A stretch of 64,000 nucleotides of DNA from Diplosphaera chodatii. Taxonomy: Eukaryota > Chlorophyta > Trebouxiophyceae > Prasiolales > Stichococcaceae. Under the pieces are notes generated by a model, which made no database searches, had not been told where the DNA came from, and was given only the letters and a program-made list of their open reading frames with translations. Numbering within the stretch: the stretch's first letter is position 1; each line of letters opens with the position of its first letter. Positions 25,072 to 35,618 of the stretch are shown one piece after another. The stretch covers positions 930,001 to 994,000 of the forward strand of contig JAALGY010000032.1 in NCBI GenBank assembly GCA_032358165.1, given 5' to 3'. The position numbers and the translations under genes were made by a program.

Positions 25072-25758
25072 ACCAGGTACAGGTGGTCAAGCCTCACTTC
25101 CCGATTCGGCAAACCCCGTGTGACATCGACCACCGCCGAGAATTTTCTGACACCTGCAGCAGCGACGCTCGATGCACCCTCAAGGACCAGTTGTTGAGGA
25201 CGACAACGCAAAATCTGTGGGCCCAGCAGGTTTGGCCAGGTCTGGCCACGAGAGCCACTAGCAGGGTAAAGTACTACAGTCGTAATGGTGGGCGCTCTTT
25301 TGCGAATGCAGGACTGCCAACTTGCAGACACTGTTGCAGAAGCATGCCCCAGATGCCCGTTCACGTGGATGTGTACGTACAACCCCAATCAATCGCTCGT
25401 GATGCTTGATGCACATCTCACATGGCTCCACTATACTGTGTGCGCGGATCATAGATACGTCTAACTCAGACCTGTCAATCCTCAGACACCAGTGTAGCAG
25501 GTCAAATCACAGAGGCCAGCTGCTGCGCGGCAGCCGAACCTGAAAGGCCTCTGCACTGCCATCGAAAGTGTTTGCTGGCAGATCAGCGCAACACGCGACG
25601 CGCAGGGCGCGCAGGGTCGGCGCCTTGGCATGACCGCCGGTGTGCATGCGACGGTCTGTCAGCATCCCTGGTGCATGCCTTCTATTGATGCTACCATAAC
25701 AGGTCCACATGCTGATGACGCCTCAGCCCTAACATGTTGATGATCTACCCCTCCCGCA
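25072..25758. promoter_or_regulatory. Divergent region between ABC1K and alpha-amylase genes
   Basis: About 690 bp between the start of the ABC1K gene (minus) and the first secure exon of the alpha-amylase gene (plus). It contains open frames on both strands at 25507-25710, but none matches a family I recognise. The true start and any plastid transit peptide of the amylase should lie here or further upstream. Confidence 0.3.
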
Positions 25759-28700
25759 GATGACAAACTAGACAAATGCCGCAGCTCAGAACCCGAGAAA
25801 GATCCGTCAGGCACTGGGCACGAGATCCTCCTGCAGGTGCCAAGTGTGTTCAGCCAGTTAATGTGAGACAGTGTGCATTGTGCTGCCCCATCACCTCGTC
25901 CTGATCAGGTGGTTATCATGGCCCACTCATGGTCAGGGCTTCAACTGGGAGTCGCATGCAAAGCGTGACAGCCACCGGCAGCCAGGCTGGCTGCAACAGC
26001 TGTCGGGGCATGCAGCTGACCTGGCGGAGTGCGGCGTGACAGCAGTTTGGCTGCCGCCGCCATGCCATTCCATTGCAGAGCAGGGCTACATGCCACAGGT
26101 CAGCGTGTGGCCAAAGGACAATGGCTATTTGACATGATCACAAGGAGGGACGCACCCACCAACCTGACACCCTACATAATAAGTAGCAAGGGATCTGATG
26201 CCGAATCGTTGCCACAGGATCTGGATAGCCTGAACACAGCGTATGGCAGCGAGGCGGATCTGCGGGCCTGCCTTGCTGCGCTGCGTAATCACAACATCTT
26301 GGCTATCGCGGATGTGGTCATCAACCACAGATGCGCCCAGCAGAAGGTGAGGCTGGCGTGGGTCCGGCGTGCATGGTTATGGTGTGGGCAAGATTTATTG
26401 TGTTACCAGCACACATTCATGCCCATATATACGTACAACCCGCCAAAGTTACATGCAGCCTGATGTATTTGTTTGTGAACAGGGCCCAGACGGCAAGTGG
26501 AATCAGTACACTGGCAAGTTTGCCTGGGATGCGTCCTGCATCGTCAGCAACCAGCGGGAAGAGTTTGGCGGCAGAGGTGCCTCCAAGAAGGAAGCCCTGT
26601 TTGAGGCTGCGCCCAACATGGACCACTCCAATGTGGGTCCTGACAGTGCCGGTCGGTTTTACAACGTTGCCCGAAAGTCTTTGAGGTCAGGCACGCTTGT
26701 GTGCGTGTGAATTGCACGCAGAGTGTTCACCTTGTGCCACCCGCATTTGATCCAGGAGCGGGTGCGGACTGACCTGAAGCAGTGGCTGAGCTGGCTGCGG
26801 CAAGAGGTCGGCTTCCAGGGCATGCGCATGGACTTCTGCAAGGGCTATGCGGGGCAGTGGGTCAAGGTGGGCAAGGCCACACCTGGCCGCTGACAGTGCC
26901 CCGCTTCCTGCAGTTTGCTCCCAATCTGTGGCAGCTGTACATCCAACAGGACACCACCAACAACTGTAGGAGTATGTGGAGGCAGCGGCGCCCAGATTTG
27001 TGGTCGGCGAATTCTGGTCGACGTGCATATATGACGAGCAGGGGCAGCTGGTCTACAACCAGGTCGGTGCAGGGTGACGGCATTTCAGCTGCTGCCATCA
27101 GCAGGTGCAGTCAAATTCTCAGCAACATTGAGGTCAGCTTCCGGCCCTGTGGTTGCAGGATGCCCACAGGCAGCAGACAGTTGACTGGTGCGATGCCACC
27201 CAGGGCACCGCTGCAGCCTTTGACTTCACCACAAAGGTGCCTGTGCAAGTGTCACTGCAGTTGCAGCTTCTGTTCGGATTGCTGCTGCTACCCTGCCACT
27301 TGACTGCAAACATGGAATCCTGACATTGCTTGGCTTTCTTGAACCCCTCGGCCCCTGTGGAGCTGGTTGTGCAGCTCCGCATTCTCTAACAGTGCAGCGG
27401 TGCATGCTGCAGGGCATTCTACAGGAGGCCCTGGAGCATGGCCAGTTCTGGCGTCTGCGGGACTCTGCCGGCAAGCCGCCCGGTGTCATTGGCTGGTGGC
27501 CCGCCTGTGCCGTCACCTTCATCGACAACCATGACACAGGCGTGTCTATTCATGCAGGCACTTGCCAGTGGTTATACTTGCAACCATCGTGTCCCACCGG
27601 CTGCATACCTGGTGGCAGCCTGTGACAAGAGCATGCAAACGAGACGGGCCCGACGGTTTCCTGGTTGTGGCTTGGCACAGGTTCGACGCAGGGGCACTGG
27701 CCGTTCCCAGTAGACCACCTGGTGCAGGGCTACGTGTACATTCTGACGCACCCAGGCACGCCCTGCATCTTCTACGATCACTTGTTCACGGACGGCCTGC
27801 GCCGTGCGTCCTCCGTCTGGGGCTCCCTCAAGCGCCTCCTCAGCTCCGCCGGCTCCCTGAAGGTGTGGGCTGATCATCTTGGCAGTTACACCATGTTGTT
27901 GTCTTTCCAGTGTCAGCTTCGATTCGTGCGTGCATTGTATATGTCAGCCGACACTTGAAGCTCGTCTTTACACCCTGGCAAAGTGCTGCTGTGAAACCTG
28001 TACAGGGTGCTGTCAAAATGATACAGTCGAATGCCTGCCTGCAGTCGCCCCTGCAGCCACAGATGAGCAGGGACAGCATATCATCGCAGCCCAGCAGCAA
28101 CATGGGGCACGCATACAGCGGCGGCATCGCCAACGGCGGCAACCTCAGCCCGAAAGCCAGCCACGAGCTGCGCGCAGCGTCCGTTGACCGGCTGTCCAGC
28201 GCAGACTCCCTCAGCCTTCCGCCACAGCTCAAAGTACGGTGCTCTTGTGTACGCACGTCAGTCGTTGGAGGTCCTCCAGCCTTGCTCGAATGTGCGACGG
28301 GCCGCCCTGGAAACACGCTGCTTGGACACTGCTGCCATGGGTGACACGAGACCCACCCCATGTGGCGTACCTTTGCAGGGCAGCAGGGCGCTTCGGCGGC
28401 AAGCCAAGGCGGCCAACTCCCCGCAGCAGCTGCGCGCTGCTATCCTGGATCTCATCCAGCTTCGCCGCCGGGCCGGGCTGCACTGCCGCTCGCAGGTGCT
28501 GGCTGCGGTTGTGCCACCGCCAGCTTGCAGTTCATGTATGGTCAGGTCGCCAGCAGAGCACGCAAGTGGTGCCGCTGGGTAGTACATGACCATGAGTCAA
28601 TGACACATCGTGGAGACCCCTGCCTATGAAGTGCAGGTGACGATTGTGGAGGCAGATGACAGTCTGTACGCCGCCACAGTCGATGGCGTGGTTGCCATGA

Positions 28701-29003
28701 AGCTGGGCCCACGCTCCTGGTCACCCAGCGACTGCCTCCCGGTGTGCCTGCGTCCTACTGTCTGGCCCACAGCCTCATGACTGCATGCTCTTGCATTGTT
28801 CAACATTGTCAACAATTGATGCCATCGAAGCGCACATCTGCGGCCGGGCAGAAGCGTGCTGTCGGCATTTCCTGCAGCACCAGGACCAGACGAAGGGGCA
28901 GTGGGCGCTGGCGTGCAGCGGCATGGAGTGGGCCGTCTGGGAGCTGCGTCGCGGCGACAGCAGCGGCCGCGCCGCAGCACAGCCCATTCCCACGAAGCGC
29001 TAG
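25759..29003 (+). CDS. Alpha-amylase, GH13, plant AMY3-like; 5' end unresolved
   Basis: Endo-hydrolysis of alpha-1,4-glucan; AMY3-type enzymes act in plastids. Exons follow plant alpha-amylase: EILLQ joined to [11 protein letters not shown] (25835-25960), [47 protein letters not shown] (region I, 26305-26345), [16 protein letters not shown] (nucleophile Asp, about 26820-26867) and [17 protein letters not shown] (acid/base Glu, about 26970-27020). They continue with [43 protein letters not shown] joined to STQGHWPFP (third Asp, about 27510-27710), [45 protein letters not shown] and [20 protein letters not shown], stop at 29001. All three catalytic acids are present. A Ser-rich exon (28006-28233) sits inside the barrel between DHLF and the last helix. 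One intron uses a GC donor (27540). No N-terminal starch-binding module was seen, and the start codon is not resolved. Confidence 0.88.
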
Positions 29004-29488
29004 GGGGCCGCTGGGTCCTGAAGCATCGCTGCTGGAGCAGTGAGACCCTGGCAGTCTTGCCAGCGCATGAGGCTCACATCAGCAGTAGGGCAGGTGGTTT
29101 GGTGTACTCTTCAGGTTTGGGGTCGATGGAGTATTCTGCAGGTTGCTTGTACAGGCACAAGCGCCGTCCAGTTCAGTCAGTTACGCCTACAAGATTCAGG
29201 CGATTTGCGACACGGTTCCTTGGCTGTCTTTGGTTTGAAGTCAGTAGATAATAGCTTTTTGAGTTTAGATGATAACCTTGTGTGAGGTGACTGGGTTCGA
29301 AGAAGAGTAGGATGCACAGGCGCGCATGTCATGGTGTGGACCACTGAACGGGCCAATCTTCTGCCATTGCACCTCATGCTATCAGACATCGCACTGCTGG
29401 CACATTCGTGGAAGTGCACCTCATCCAGCACGCCTTGGTATGGCTCATGCACCACTGTGACTTTTGGTCCCACCATTCAAGCCCCAGG

Positions 29489-30905
29489 TCATGCGGTCTG
29501 ATCTGCACCACTCGCTGCCGCTGCGGAGCTGCGCCTGCGTGCACGTTTGCGATGTGGCTGCTGTTGAGAGCCGCCGCCCTGCTGCTGCTGCTGCTGTGCC
29601 GGCTTCCTCCCCTTCTTCATGGCCAGCGGGTTGGGGCCCTTGGCCTTCCTGCGCTTGAAGATGCCCTTGCCCTTGTGGGCATGCGCCTCTTGTATGGCCG
29701 CCGCCAGTGCCTCCGACTGCGCACGCCACGAAACAACATTCGCATGTCACAATCGGCAGCTGATGCAGCACATCCAGGCGCTTGGTGGACTCACAGGACA
29801 GAGTGCGCCCGTAGCAGAACAGGCACAGCTGGCACTGGCACCCGGACCCACCTTCAGCTCGTGTCGGCCCACGCTGAGGTGCTGCGCCTCTGCAGCGCGC
29901 GCCTCCACCTTTTGCGCGTGAGAGGGCGCCTCCAGGTGCAGCCCGTTCACGGAGGCGAACACCGCGGCGCAGCCCGGCTGCGCCATCAGGCGGCCCCGGA
30001 GCGCACGGTCTTGTGTCGCAATGAACAGGTGCTCCGGGTTCCCGCCGCCTGCAGACCAAGCAGCAGCTGCAGTCTGCCCTGGTCCTGTGGCAATCGATTG
30101 GCCAATGCGCCGAGTGGCACACACATCGTTCACAGCCTGATGATGTGCTGATAGACTGTACACGATGTGATGGCATTCAAAGCGACGCAGGTGAGCAGCT
30201 GTCAATGGCCTCTTCACATGCATGGCGCTCACTGACTATGTCTGCCAGGCACTCGGATGGTGCACACGGGTTGTCCTCGTGCCCGCAGTGCAGGACCATG
30301 AAGTTGCGAGCCGCCACGGCTGCATCTGTGTGCAGCACAGCTGGCCTGTCTGCACATCCGTGACGTGCCGAGGAAGGCTCATCTGATCATGAGCCGGGTT
30401 CCATTATCTGGTATGTTGCAAGACTAGCAGTAGCGGATGTTTTGGCAGCAGCATCTGTGCACCTGCAACGTCATCCCCAAGCTCCCGCAGCTCTGCGAGC
30501 ACGCAGCGGGACGTGAACAGCTTGACCGGCGCGCTCAGCAGCTTGCCCAGTGCTTCGTTGGCGTCCGTCCTGCACGTTGCATGCCGCGCATACTGTGGGG
30601 CACACCAGGCAGTTGGCCGTACACCCCGAGTAGCTTGCATACTGGCACGCCACAGCACAACTTGCAGCCGTGCGTCTATGCATGGTCTCACTGGGTTTGC
30701 AGCAACGCGTTGATGAAGTTGCCGTCCAAGACTATCTGCACGGTTAGCAGTGCAACGACAAGGCGTCAGTAACAGGTGCAGCAGCAAGGCAGCCATCGCC
30801 CGCGGATGGCGTCATGCAGCACACCTTATATGGCTCTTTGAAGTGGTGGCTGATCTTAAGGAACGTCAGCGTTCTGTTGATCTTCTTGTGCTTCTTTTGA
30901 CGCAT
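29489..30905 (-). CDS. UTP23: UTP23-like rRNA-processing PIN-domain protein
   Basis: Small-subunit processome factor needed for early 18S rRNA maturation in the nucleolus. The first exon (ATG at 30905) encodes a basic MRQKKHKKINRTLTFL and HHFKEPYK, matching the conserved KxxRKHxKxxxFF/REPYQ start of UTP23/FCF1 PIN proteins. Later exons give VLDGNFINALLQTQ (about 30695-30735), VKLFTSRCVLAELRELGDDV (about 30470-30530), a Cys/His cluster FMVLHCGHEDNPCAPSECLA (about 30250-30310) matching the UTP23 zinc knuckle, and HLFIATQDRALRGRLMAQPG (about 29975-30035). The C-terminal exon has the UTP23 signature AKGPNPLAMKK (about 29610-29645) followed by Gln runs and a basic tail, stop at 29489. The start is only 252 bp from the divergent ankyrin gene. 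Confidence 0.88.
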
Positions 30906-31157
30906 GCTACGGTGAAGTTTGGACTACCATGCAATCGACAAAGTACCCGCAATCCCGCATGGCCACAGTGCCGATACCATTTTGAGGCACCATCTTGCAG
31001 ATCACATGATCATTAGTTCATTACGCAGTTCACGCGGATACTCACATTTCACCTCATAGTGAAGCAACCACCTTGCAGATTTTTGGGACACATCAGGCTT
31101 CGTGTCAAGGACGAGTGCCTGCAGTTGCCGGCTGCCCTGCGTGCGCACGATCACAAC

Positions 31158-32366
31158 ATGAGCGCGCTGCACGCCGCAGCGCGCGAGGACTCAGCCAAAT
31201 GTGCTGAGATACTAGCTCAGGGCCAATGCGACGTGAACGCCCGTGACCGCCACTCCCGCACGCCGTTGCACCTCGCGGCATGGGCGGGTCAGGCAAGTCC
31301 GCATGATTGCCGTCGCCTGATGTGGTGCAGCAGATAGCCTGGGGTAGCAAGTAATGTTGAGCATCAGGAACTAATCAGTTGATTGTCGCAGCAGGCTCAA
31401 GCAGTGGAGGTGCTGCTGGCGTCTGGCGCTGACGTGCATGCTGCTGCGACGGATGACATGAACAGCTTGCACTTTGCAGCGCAGAAGGGCCACCTAGACG
31501 TGGTCAAACTTCTGCTTGCCAAAGGTGGGCCTGCATTGCGTTGATCGCATTCATGCTTATGTCGTGAGAGATGCACTGGATTGACGCCAGCACCACCATC
31601 TACAGGGGCAAACCTGAAGAGCAAGAACCGCAAGGGAATGTCAGCATTGCATTTTGCAGCCGCTTCAGGTCTGGCAAGGAATGCGCCATGCCTGATCACA
31701 TGGCGTGTGTCCGTAGCGGTGTCACGCACCTCGCAACGGGTCCTGAGCTGTTCCCTCTGCCTTCTGCAGGCCATCAAGAGGTAGTGCAGTCACTTCTGCA
31801 GAAGAAGGCCAGTCTGACAGCACAGAACAGGGCGGGGAAGACGGCGGCAGACCTTGCAAAGGACGACGCCACGAAACAGCTGCTGCAGCGGGTGGGGAAT
31901 ATGCTCGGCGTATGTCAGAGCGTTGGGATGCTTTAATGTGCGCGTGTCTGTGTGTGAGACAGTATCAACAATTGTGGAAATGCAGGCAGCGGAGCGGCAG
32001 GCGCAAAAGGCACCAGACAAACCAGCCGCTGCACCCGACTCGGCTGCAGCAGACCCCGCAGTGGTGTCAGATGCAACAGCAGCAGATGATGTTGCTGGAC
32101 CGGCCCCTTCGTCGCCAAGTGCAGATGCAGATGCGCATGATGCTGGCGCAGCAGCAGCTGCTCCTGCAACCGAAGATGGGCGGCGCAAGCGGCAGCACGC
32201 ACGGGAAAGAGGGCCGGACGCTGCAGAACAGGCACAGGAAGATGACGCCCCAGCCATTGGGCCTGCGATCGGGCCCGAAAGCGGACCTGCAGAGCCGGCT
32301 GCAAAGAAGCAAAAGGCGACGGCCGCGCTGCTGTCGCACCTCGGCAATGACGAGGAAGAGGAATGA
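31158..32366 (+). CDS. Ankyrin-repeat protein with acidic/Ala-rich tail
   Basis: Five exons join in phase: 31158-31292, 31395-31524, 31606-31668, 31770-31891 and 31986-32366. They encode ankyrin repeats: MSALHAAAREDSAKCAEILA, RTPLHLAAWAGQ joined to AQAVEVLLASGADVHAA, NSLHFAAQKGHLDVVKLLLA with KGANLKSKNRKGMSALHFAA, then GHQEVVQSLLQKKASLTAQN and GKTAADLAKDD. After the repeats comes a low-complexity tail rich in Ala, Asp and Pro with a basic patch (GRRKRQHARERG), ending in EEEE, TGA at 32364. The first intron has a GC donor (CAG/GCAAGT at 31293). The ATG at 31158 is the only in-frame ATG of exon 1, inside the first repeat, so an upstream exon is possible. Partners and role are unknown. Confidence 0.78.
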
Positions 32367-32729
32367 GAGAGACAAGGGCTACATGGCTCCCGTGCAGCGT
32401 GGTGTTGATGACACTTCAGGTCAAGTCCGGGAGTTGCAGACAACCTTGCAGGCGCTATACTCCCGCACCATTTCTCAGCACCAGTTAGCAGCTGGTCCAT
32501 CTCGGGCACAGCTTGGGCCACCCTTGGGTGTTACTCGAGGACACCAGCATTGGACGACAGCGTGCACGTTGTCCAGGTTGTGAACCTAGCTTTATAACAA
32601 AGTATTGCGCTTTTAAGAGATATCAACTGCGAGACGGGTGGAGGCGGCAGTACGCACTGATCCAGTGCCTGCATGCGCGCAAGCAGCTGGAGAACCTTAC
32701 AGGCCCAAAGTAGCCACGACGCGGTTGTT

Positions 32730-32797
32730 CGTAACCAGACCACTCATAGTACATGTCAAGTATCGTAACCAGACCACTCATAGTACATGTCAAGTAT
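32730..32797. repeat. Perfect 34-bp tandem duplication
   Basis: A 34-bp unit beginning CGTAACCAGACC and ending TCAAGTAT is present at 32730-32763 and repeated without change at 32764-32797. It ends 13 bp before the ATG at 32811. Confidence 0.95.
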
Positions 32798-32810
32798 CTG
32801 AAGGACCTGC

Positions 32811-34169
32811 ATGGCTGAGCGTGGAAGAGGAGGACATAGCGGTGGCAATGGGCACAGCACCGGCGGCAATGGTCATGCCACTGGCGGCGCCGTCACCAGC
32901 ACACGCGGCAGAAGCGAGGATGGCCGCGGCAGCCTGTACGGGGTGCAGATTGACAGGGGCCAGGACATAGGCGTCCTGCGGGGCAGGAGTGGCCCGGTTC
33001 CTGCAGCAGACCCTGCGCACACGCACCGCTTCAGCCTTGCACAGGTCTGCACCGCAAAGCCGTTGGCTGACAGTATGGTACAGTCGTGTTGCTCACCGGT
33101 TTGATGCTCACTGTGTGGCAAAGCTGGAGTGTGCATGTGTCTGCTCGTGTCTGCAGCACCCGCAGTTCCTCCTGACCTACAGCGATGACATGCCGCAAAA
33201 GCTCAAGCTGCGGAAGCGCGTCACCGCCTGGCCGCTGCAGCTCACCTTGCATGCAGCCTACAGCAGGTAGTCTCGCCGCATACAAGCTGGCTCTGGTATT
33301 TGCCCTCCTCACCGGCTGTGTATACTCCAATGTGTCAATTGCAGGCGGTTGCGAGGCTTTCAGTATGGTTTTACATGCACAGACGTCATCCTCAAAGGCA
33401 GCCTGCATCTCTCTTGCAAAACCGGCAGCTGGAATACAGGCGAGTGACCAGCATCTGCTGATGTTGACACAAATGTGCTGACAACCTGTTGCCTGAACTT
33501 TGAACGGCGAGTCTAGCGACAGATCAGCCGCCTGTTAATGTACAGGAAGCTTTTCAACATGGGCGGCGGCGCAGCACTGGCCCTCACAGCAGCCTGCAGC
33601 GCACAAGGTGCAATCCTCATGCATGGACGCGTCTCGTGGACAGCTTACAAGCTTGCAGCATCCATCGCCTTGTTGATGTTTCCCGCAACAAAGGGCTGTG
33701 CTGCCCTTACACGCTCTGGCCATTCGCCAGGGCTGGCGTCCTCTGGACAGCAGCCGCTGCATCCGGTGGTGGGCATCCAATGGATGCTGGGGGGGCAGGG
33801 CGCCGCGCAATGGGCCCGCGATGGCAAGCTCGACCTCCGCCGCCGCATCCCCGTCACCCGCAACCTCGGCATTGAGGTGTGTCCCTGTCAAGCATGCGCT
33901 GCTGTCGAGACAGCGCTCCTGTTTGAAAAGGTCCAAACCCGACTCACGGCAGGGTGGCAGCGAACTTGCAGTGTCATGGCTGGCAAGCTGAACAGCTCAA
34001 AGCTGTGATTCATTGTGCTGCTCTGCAGGCATGCGGCACGGCAGAGTTGCCGCTGCCACGTGCGCAGTATGCTCTGCGCGATGACGAGTCGCAGCTTTCG
34101 TTCGGGTCCACAGACGGAACACCGTTCCACCTGCACCTGGACCAGCTCAACATTTGCTTGGATCTGTGA
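32811..34169 (+). CDS. Hypothetical protein, Gly-rich N-terminus, family not recognised
   Basis: The ATG at 32811 opens a Gly/His/Asn-rich N-terminus (GGHSGGNGHSTGGNGH), followed by YGVQIDRGQDIGVLRGRSGP. Further exons, assigned by splice-site fit, encode FLLTYSDDMPQKLKLRKRVT and AWPLQLTLHAAYS (33165-33270), RLRGFQYGFTCTDVILKGSL and HLSCKTGSW (about 33345-33440), MYRKLFNMGGGAALALTAAC (about 33538-33597), HPVVGIQWMLGG (about 33760-33800) and GTAELPLPRAQYALRDDESQ with a last segment ending LNICLDL (34030-34166). The alternating polar/hydrophobic strands and the GGGAALALTAAC segment look like beta structure. An organelle outer-membrane barrel such as OEP21 came to mind, but no specific motif supports it. 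Exon edges and the stop at 34167 are tentative. Confidence 0.4.
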
Positions 34170-34690
34170 CGTTGCCACCGGGGGAGGAGGAGCATATGGG
34201 ACTGCTACTAAGCATTTCCGGTCAATTAGCCTCATGCAGTGAGTCGGTGAAACTTGCGTCAAGCGAACGGTGTGGAGATGAGAGTGGTCTGGACCAGCTT
34301 GAATTTGTTGACTGTGAGCATCATGGCCATGTGCACTCAGCAGCTTGATTTGTTGCAGATTCCGGCAGCCAACAAGGGCAGCAGCCGCAGCACAACATCC
34401 CATGTGTAATAGATTACAGATATCTGCATACACACCATAAATGTTGTGGGCCGACTGCTGCCCTGCAGCTTCCCAGTGTCTGCTCCCTCGACAACACTGC
34501 AGTATGCTGCCCCATAGCTTACAGCCTGGCAGCACCATCAGTGCTGCCTGGACAGTCCCAAACATTTAGTTCGGGACACCAGGCAGGGCGAGTACTGCGA
34601 CCAAGGAGTCATGCACCCCTGAGAGCCCTCCGGCATGCTCGCCAGCATCCTGATCAGGTGCTGTTGCCAGCTGAGGTCGTTTCATTGCAG

Positions 34691-35050
34691 GCGCGGCGTG
34701 GGACCCGCTGTCGCAGGAGGCGGACACCCCGCTGCCTGCACACGCCGCAGGTGTGCAATTCTATGGGAGCCTGTGGCATCATGAACCTAGCGCCTCACAT
34801 GAGCAGTGAATTGTTTAACATGTCTGGAGCCGCAACCACATCAGTGACTTGATCTCTCCTGACGACTCATTCGGATCCCGTCGGCAAAGCTGCAGGGGCG
34901 CCTGCCGTGCCGCTGGAGGCAGCTGCGCGGCCGGCCGGCAGGCAGAGGCGGCCGCGGCCGTCAGATTCGTCGTCAGAGCTGGGCGTGCGGCGGCCGCGGC
35001 CGGCGCCTGGCAGCAGGCGGAATCCTTTCGGCTCAGACTTCACGGAGTGA
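34691..35050 (+). CDS. Possible terminal exons of an unrecognised gene
   Basis: An exon-like stretch from an acceptor at 34690 reads AAWDPLSQEADTPLPAHAA up to a GTGTGC donor near 34750. A second open stretch (about 34870-35050) reads DPVGKAAGAPAVPLEAAARP, then SDSSSELGVRRPRPAPGSRR and ends FGSDFTE, TGA at 35048. The second has strongly G/C-ending codons and a plausible Ser/Arg/Pro-rich disordered C-terminus. The 5' end is not found. These could be 3' exons of the gene starting at 32811 if its apparent stop is actually spliced out, or a separate small gene. Confidence 0.25.
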
Positions 35051-35209
35051 GGTCGGCTGTGCCCCAGGTGACACTGGGCTTGTACATACTGTGTATGCAG
35101 TGGGAATGTTCGCCTGCCAGTGGAGTCGTGGTGCCGCTGCCCTCCGCAGAAGGCTGGCGCAGTGCCACATGCACACAGTGCGACTGTAGCCTGGTGCAGA
35201 GCTGCCATG

Positions 35210-35618
35210 CTCGAGCACAGAGCAGCACGTCCAGCAGCAGCGGCGCGCAGCTCTCCTGACCCCCTGCAGTGTGGCGCAGGGCGCATCACACCGGGGGCAT
35301 GCAGGCGCCAGGGCGGCAGGAAACCATGCCTCTGTGCTGAGCGAGGCACCCGCCGCCAAGGACTGGGCTGGCCCTGGGACCGCTTGGCAAGCCATTCGGG
35401 CAGCCAGTGTGGTGCCAGCAACAGGAAGCACACCAGCAGCTGCAGCAGCAGCAGTGTATGCAACAGTGGCGACAGGGACAATCACCACTGCGACCAATCG
35501 GCGAGCACGCCTCATGACATTTCAGCATAAAAATGAGCAGCACAGCGGCAGGCCGGGCGCACAGGGAGCACACACCTACGACCTACCAGTGCAGCAGAGG
35601 ACCAGGCGATGCCAGTGA
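35210..35618 (+). CDS. Low-confidence ORF with an Ala-rich hydrophobic segment
   Basis: On the plus strand an ATG at 35210 (MLEHRAARPAAAARSSPDPL) could join to a long open stretch reading ASVLSEAPAAKDWAGPGTAW and TPAAAAAAVYATVATGTITT, with a stop near 35616. The Ala/Thr stretch could be a membrane segment. The minus strand over the same bases (35033-35515) is also open and gives an equally Ala/Val-rich start (VAVVIVPVATVAYTAAAAAA), so the strand is not settled. No family was recognised. Confidence 0.18.

Noticed and set aside
26885..26965. [17 protein letters not shown] frame as amylase coding sequence
   Set aside because: The amylase sequence continues from GQWVK directly to [10 protein letters not shown] using an acceptor at about 26966, so this stretch is intron.
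29580..29605. CTG repeat suggesting an unstable repeat or regulatory element
   Set aside because: On the minus strand it encodes a Gln run in the low-complexity C-terminus of UTP23, so it is explained by coding.
35033..35515. Minus-strand ORF beginning with a signal-peptide-like Val/Ala stretch
   Set aside because: The plus strand over the same bases is equally open and contiguous with plus-strand exon-like sequence, and no family resemblance supports the minus frame, so it is not listed as its own gene.
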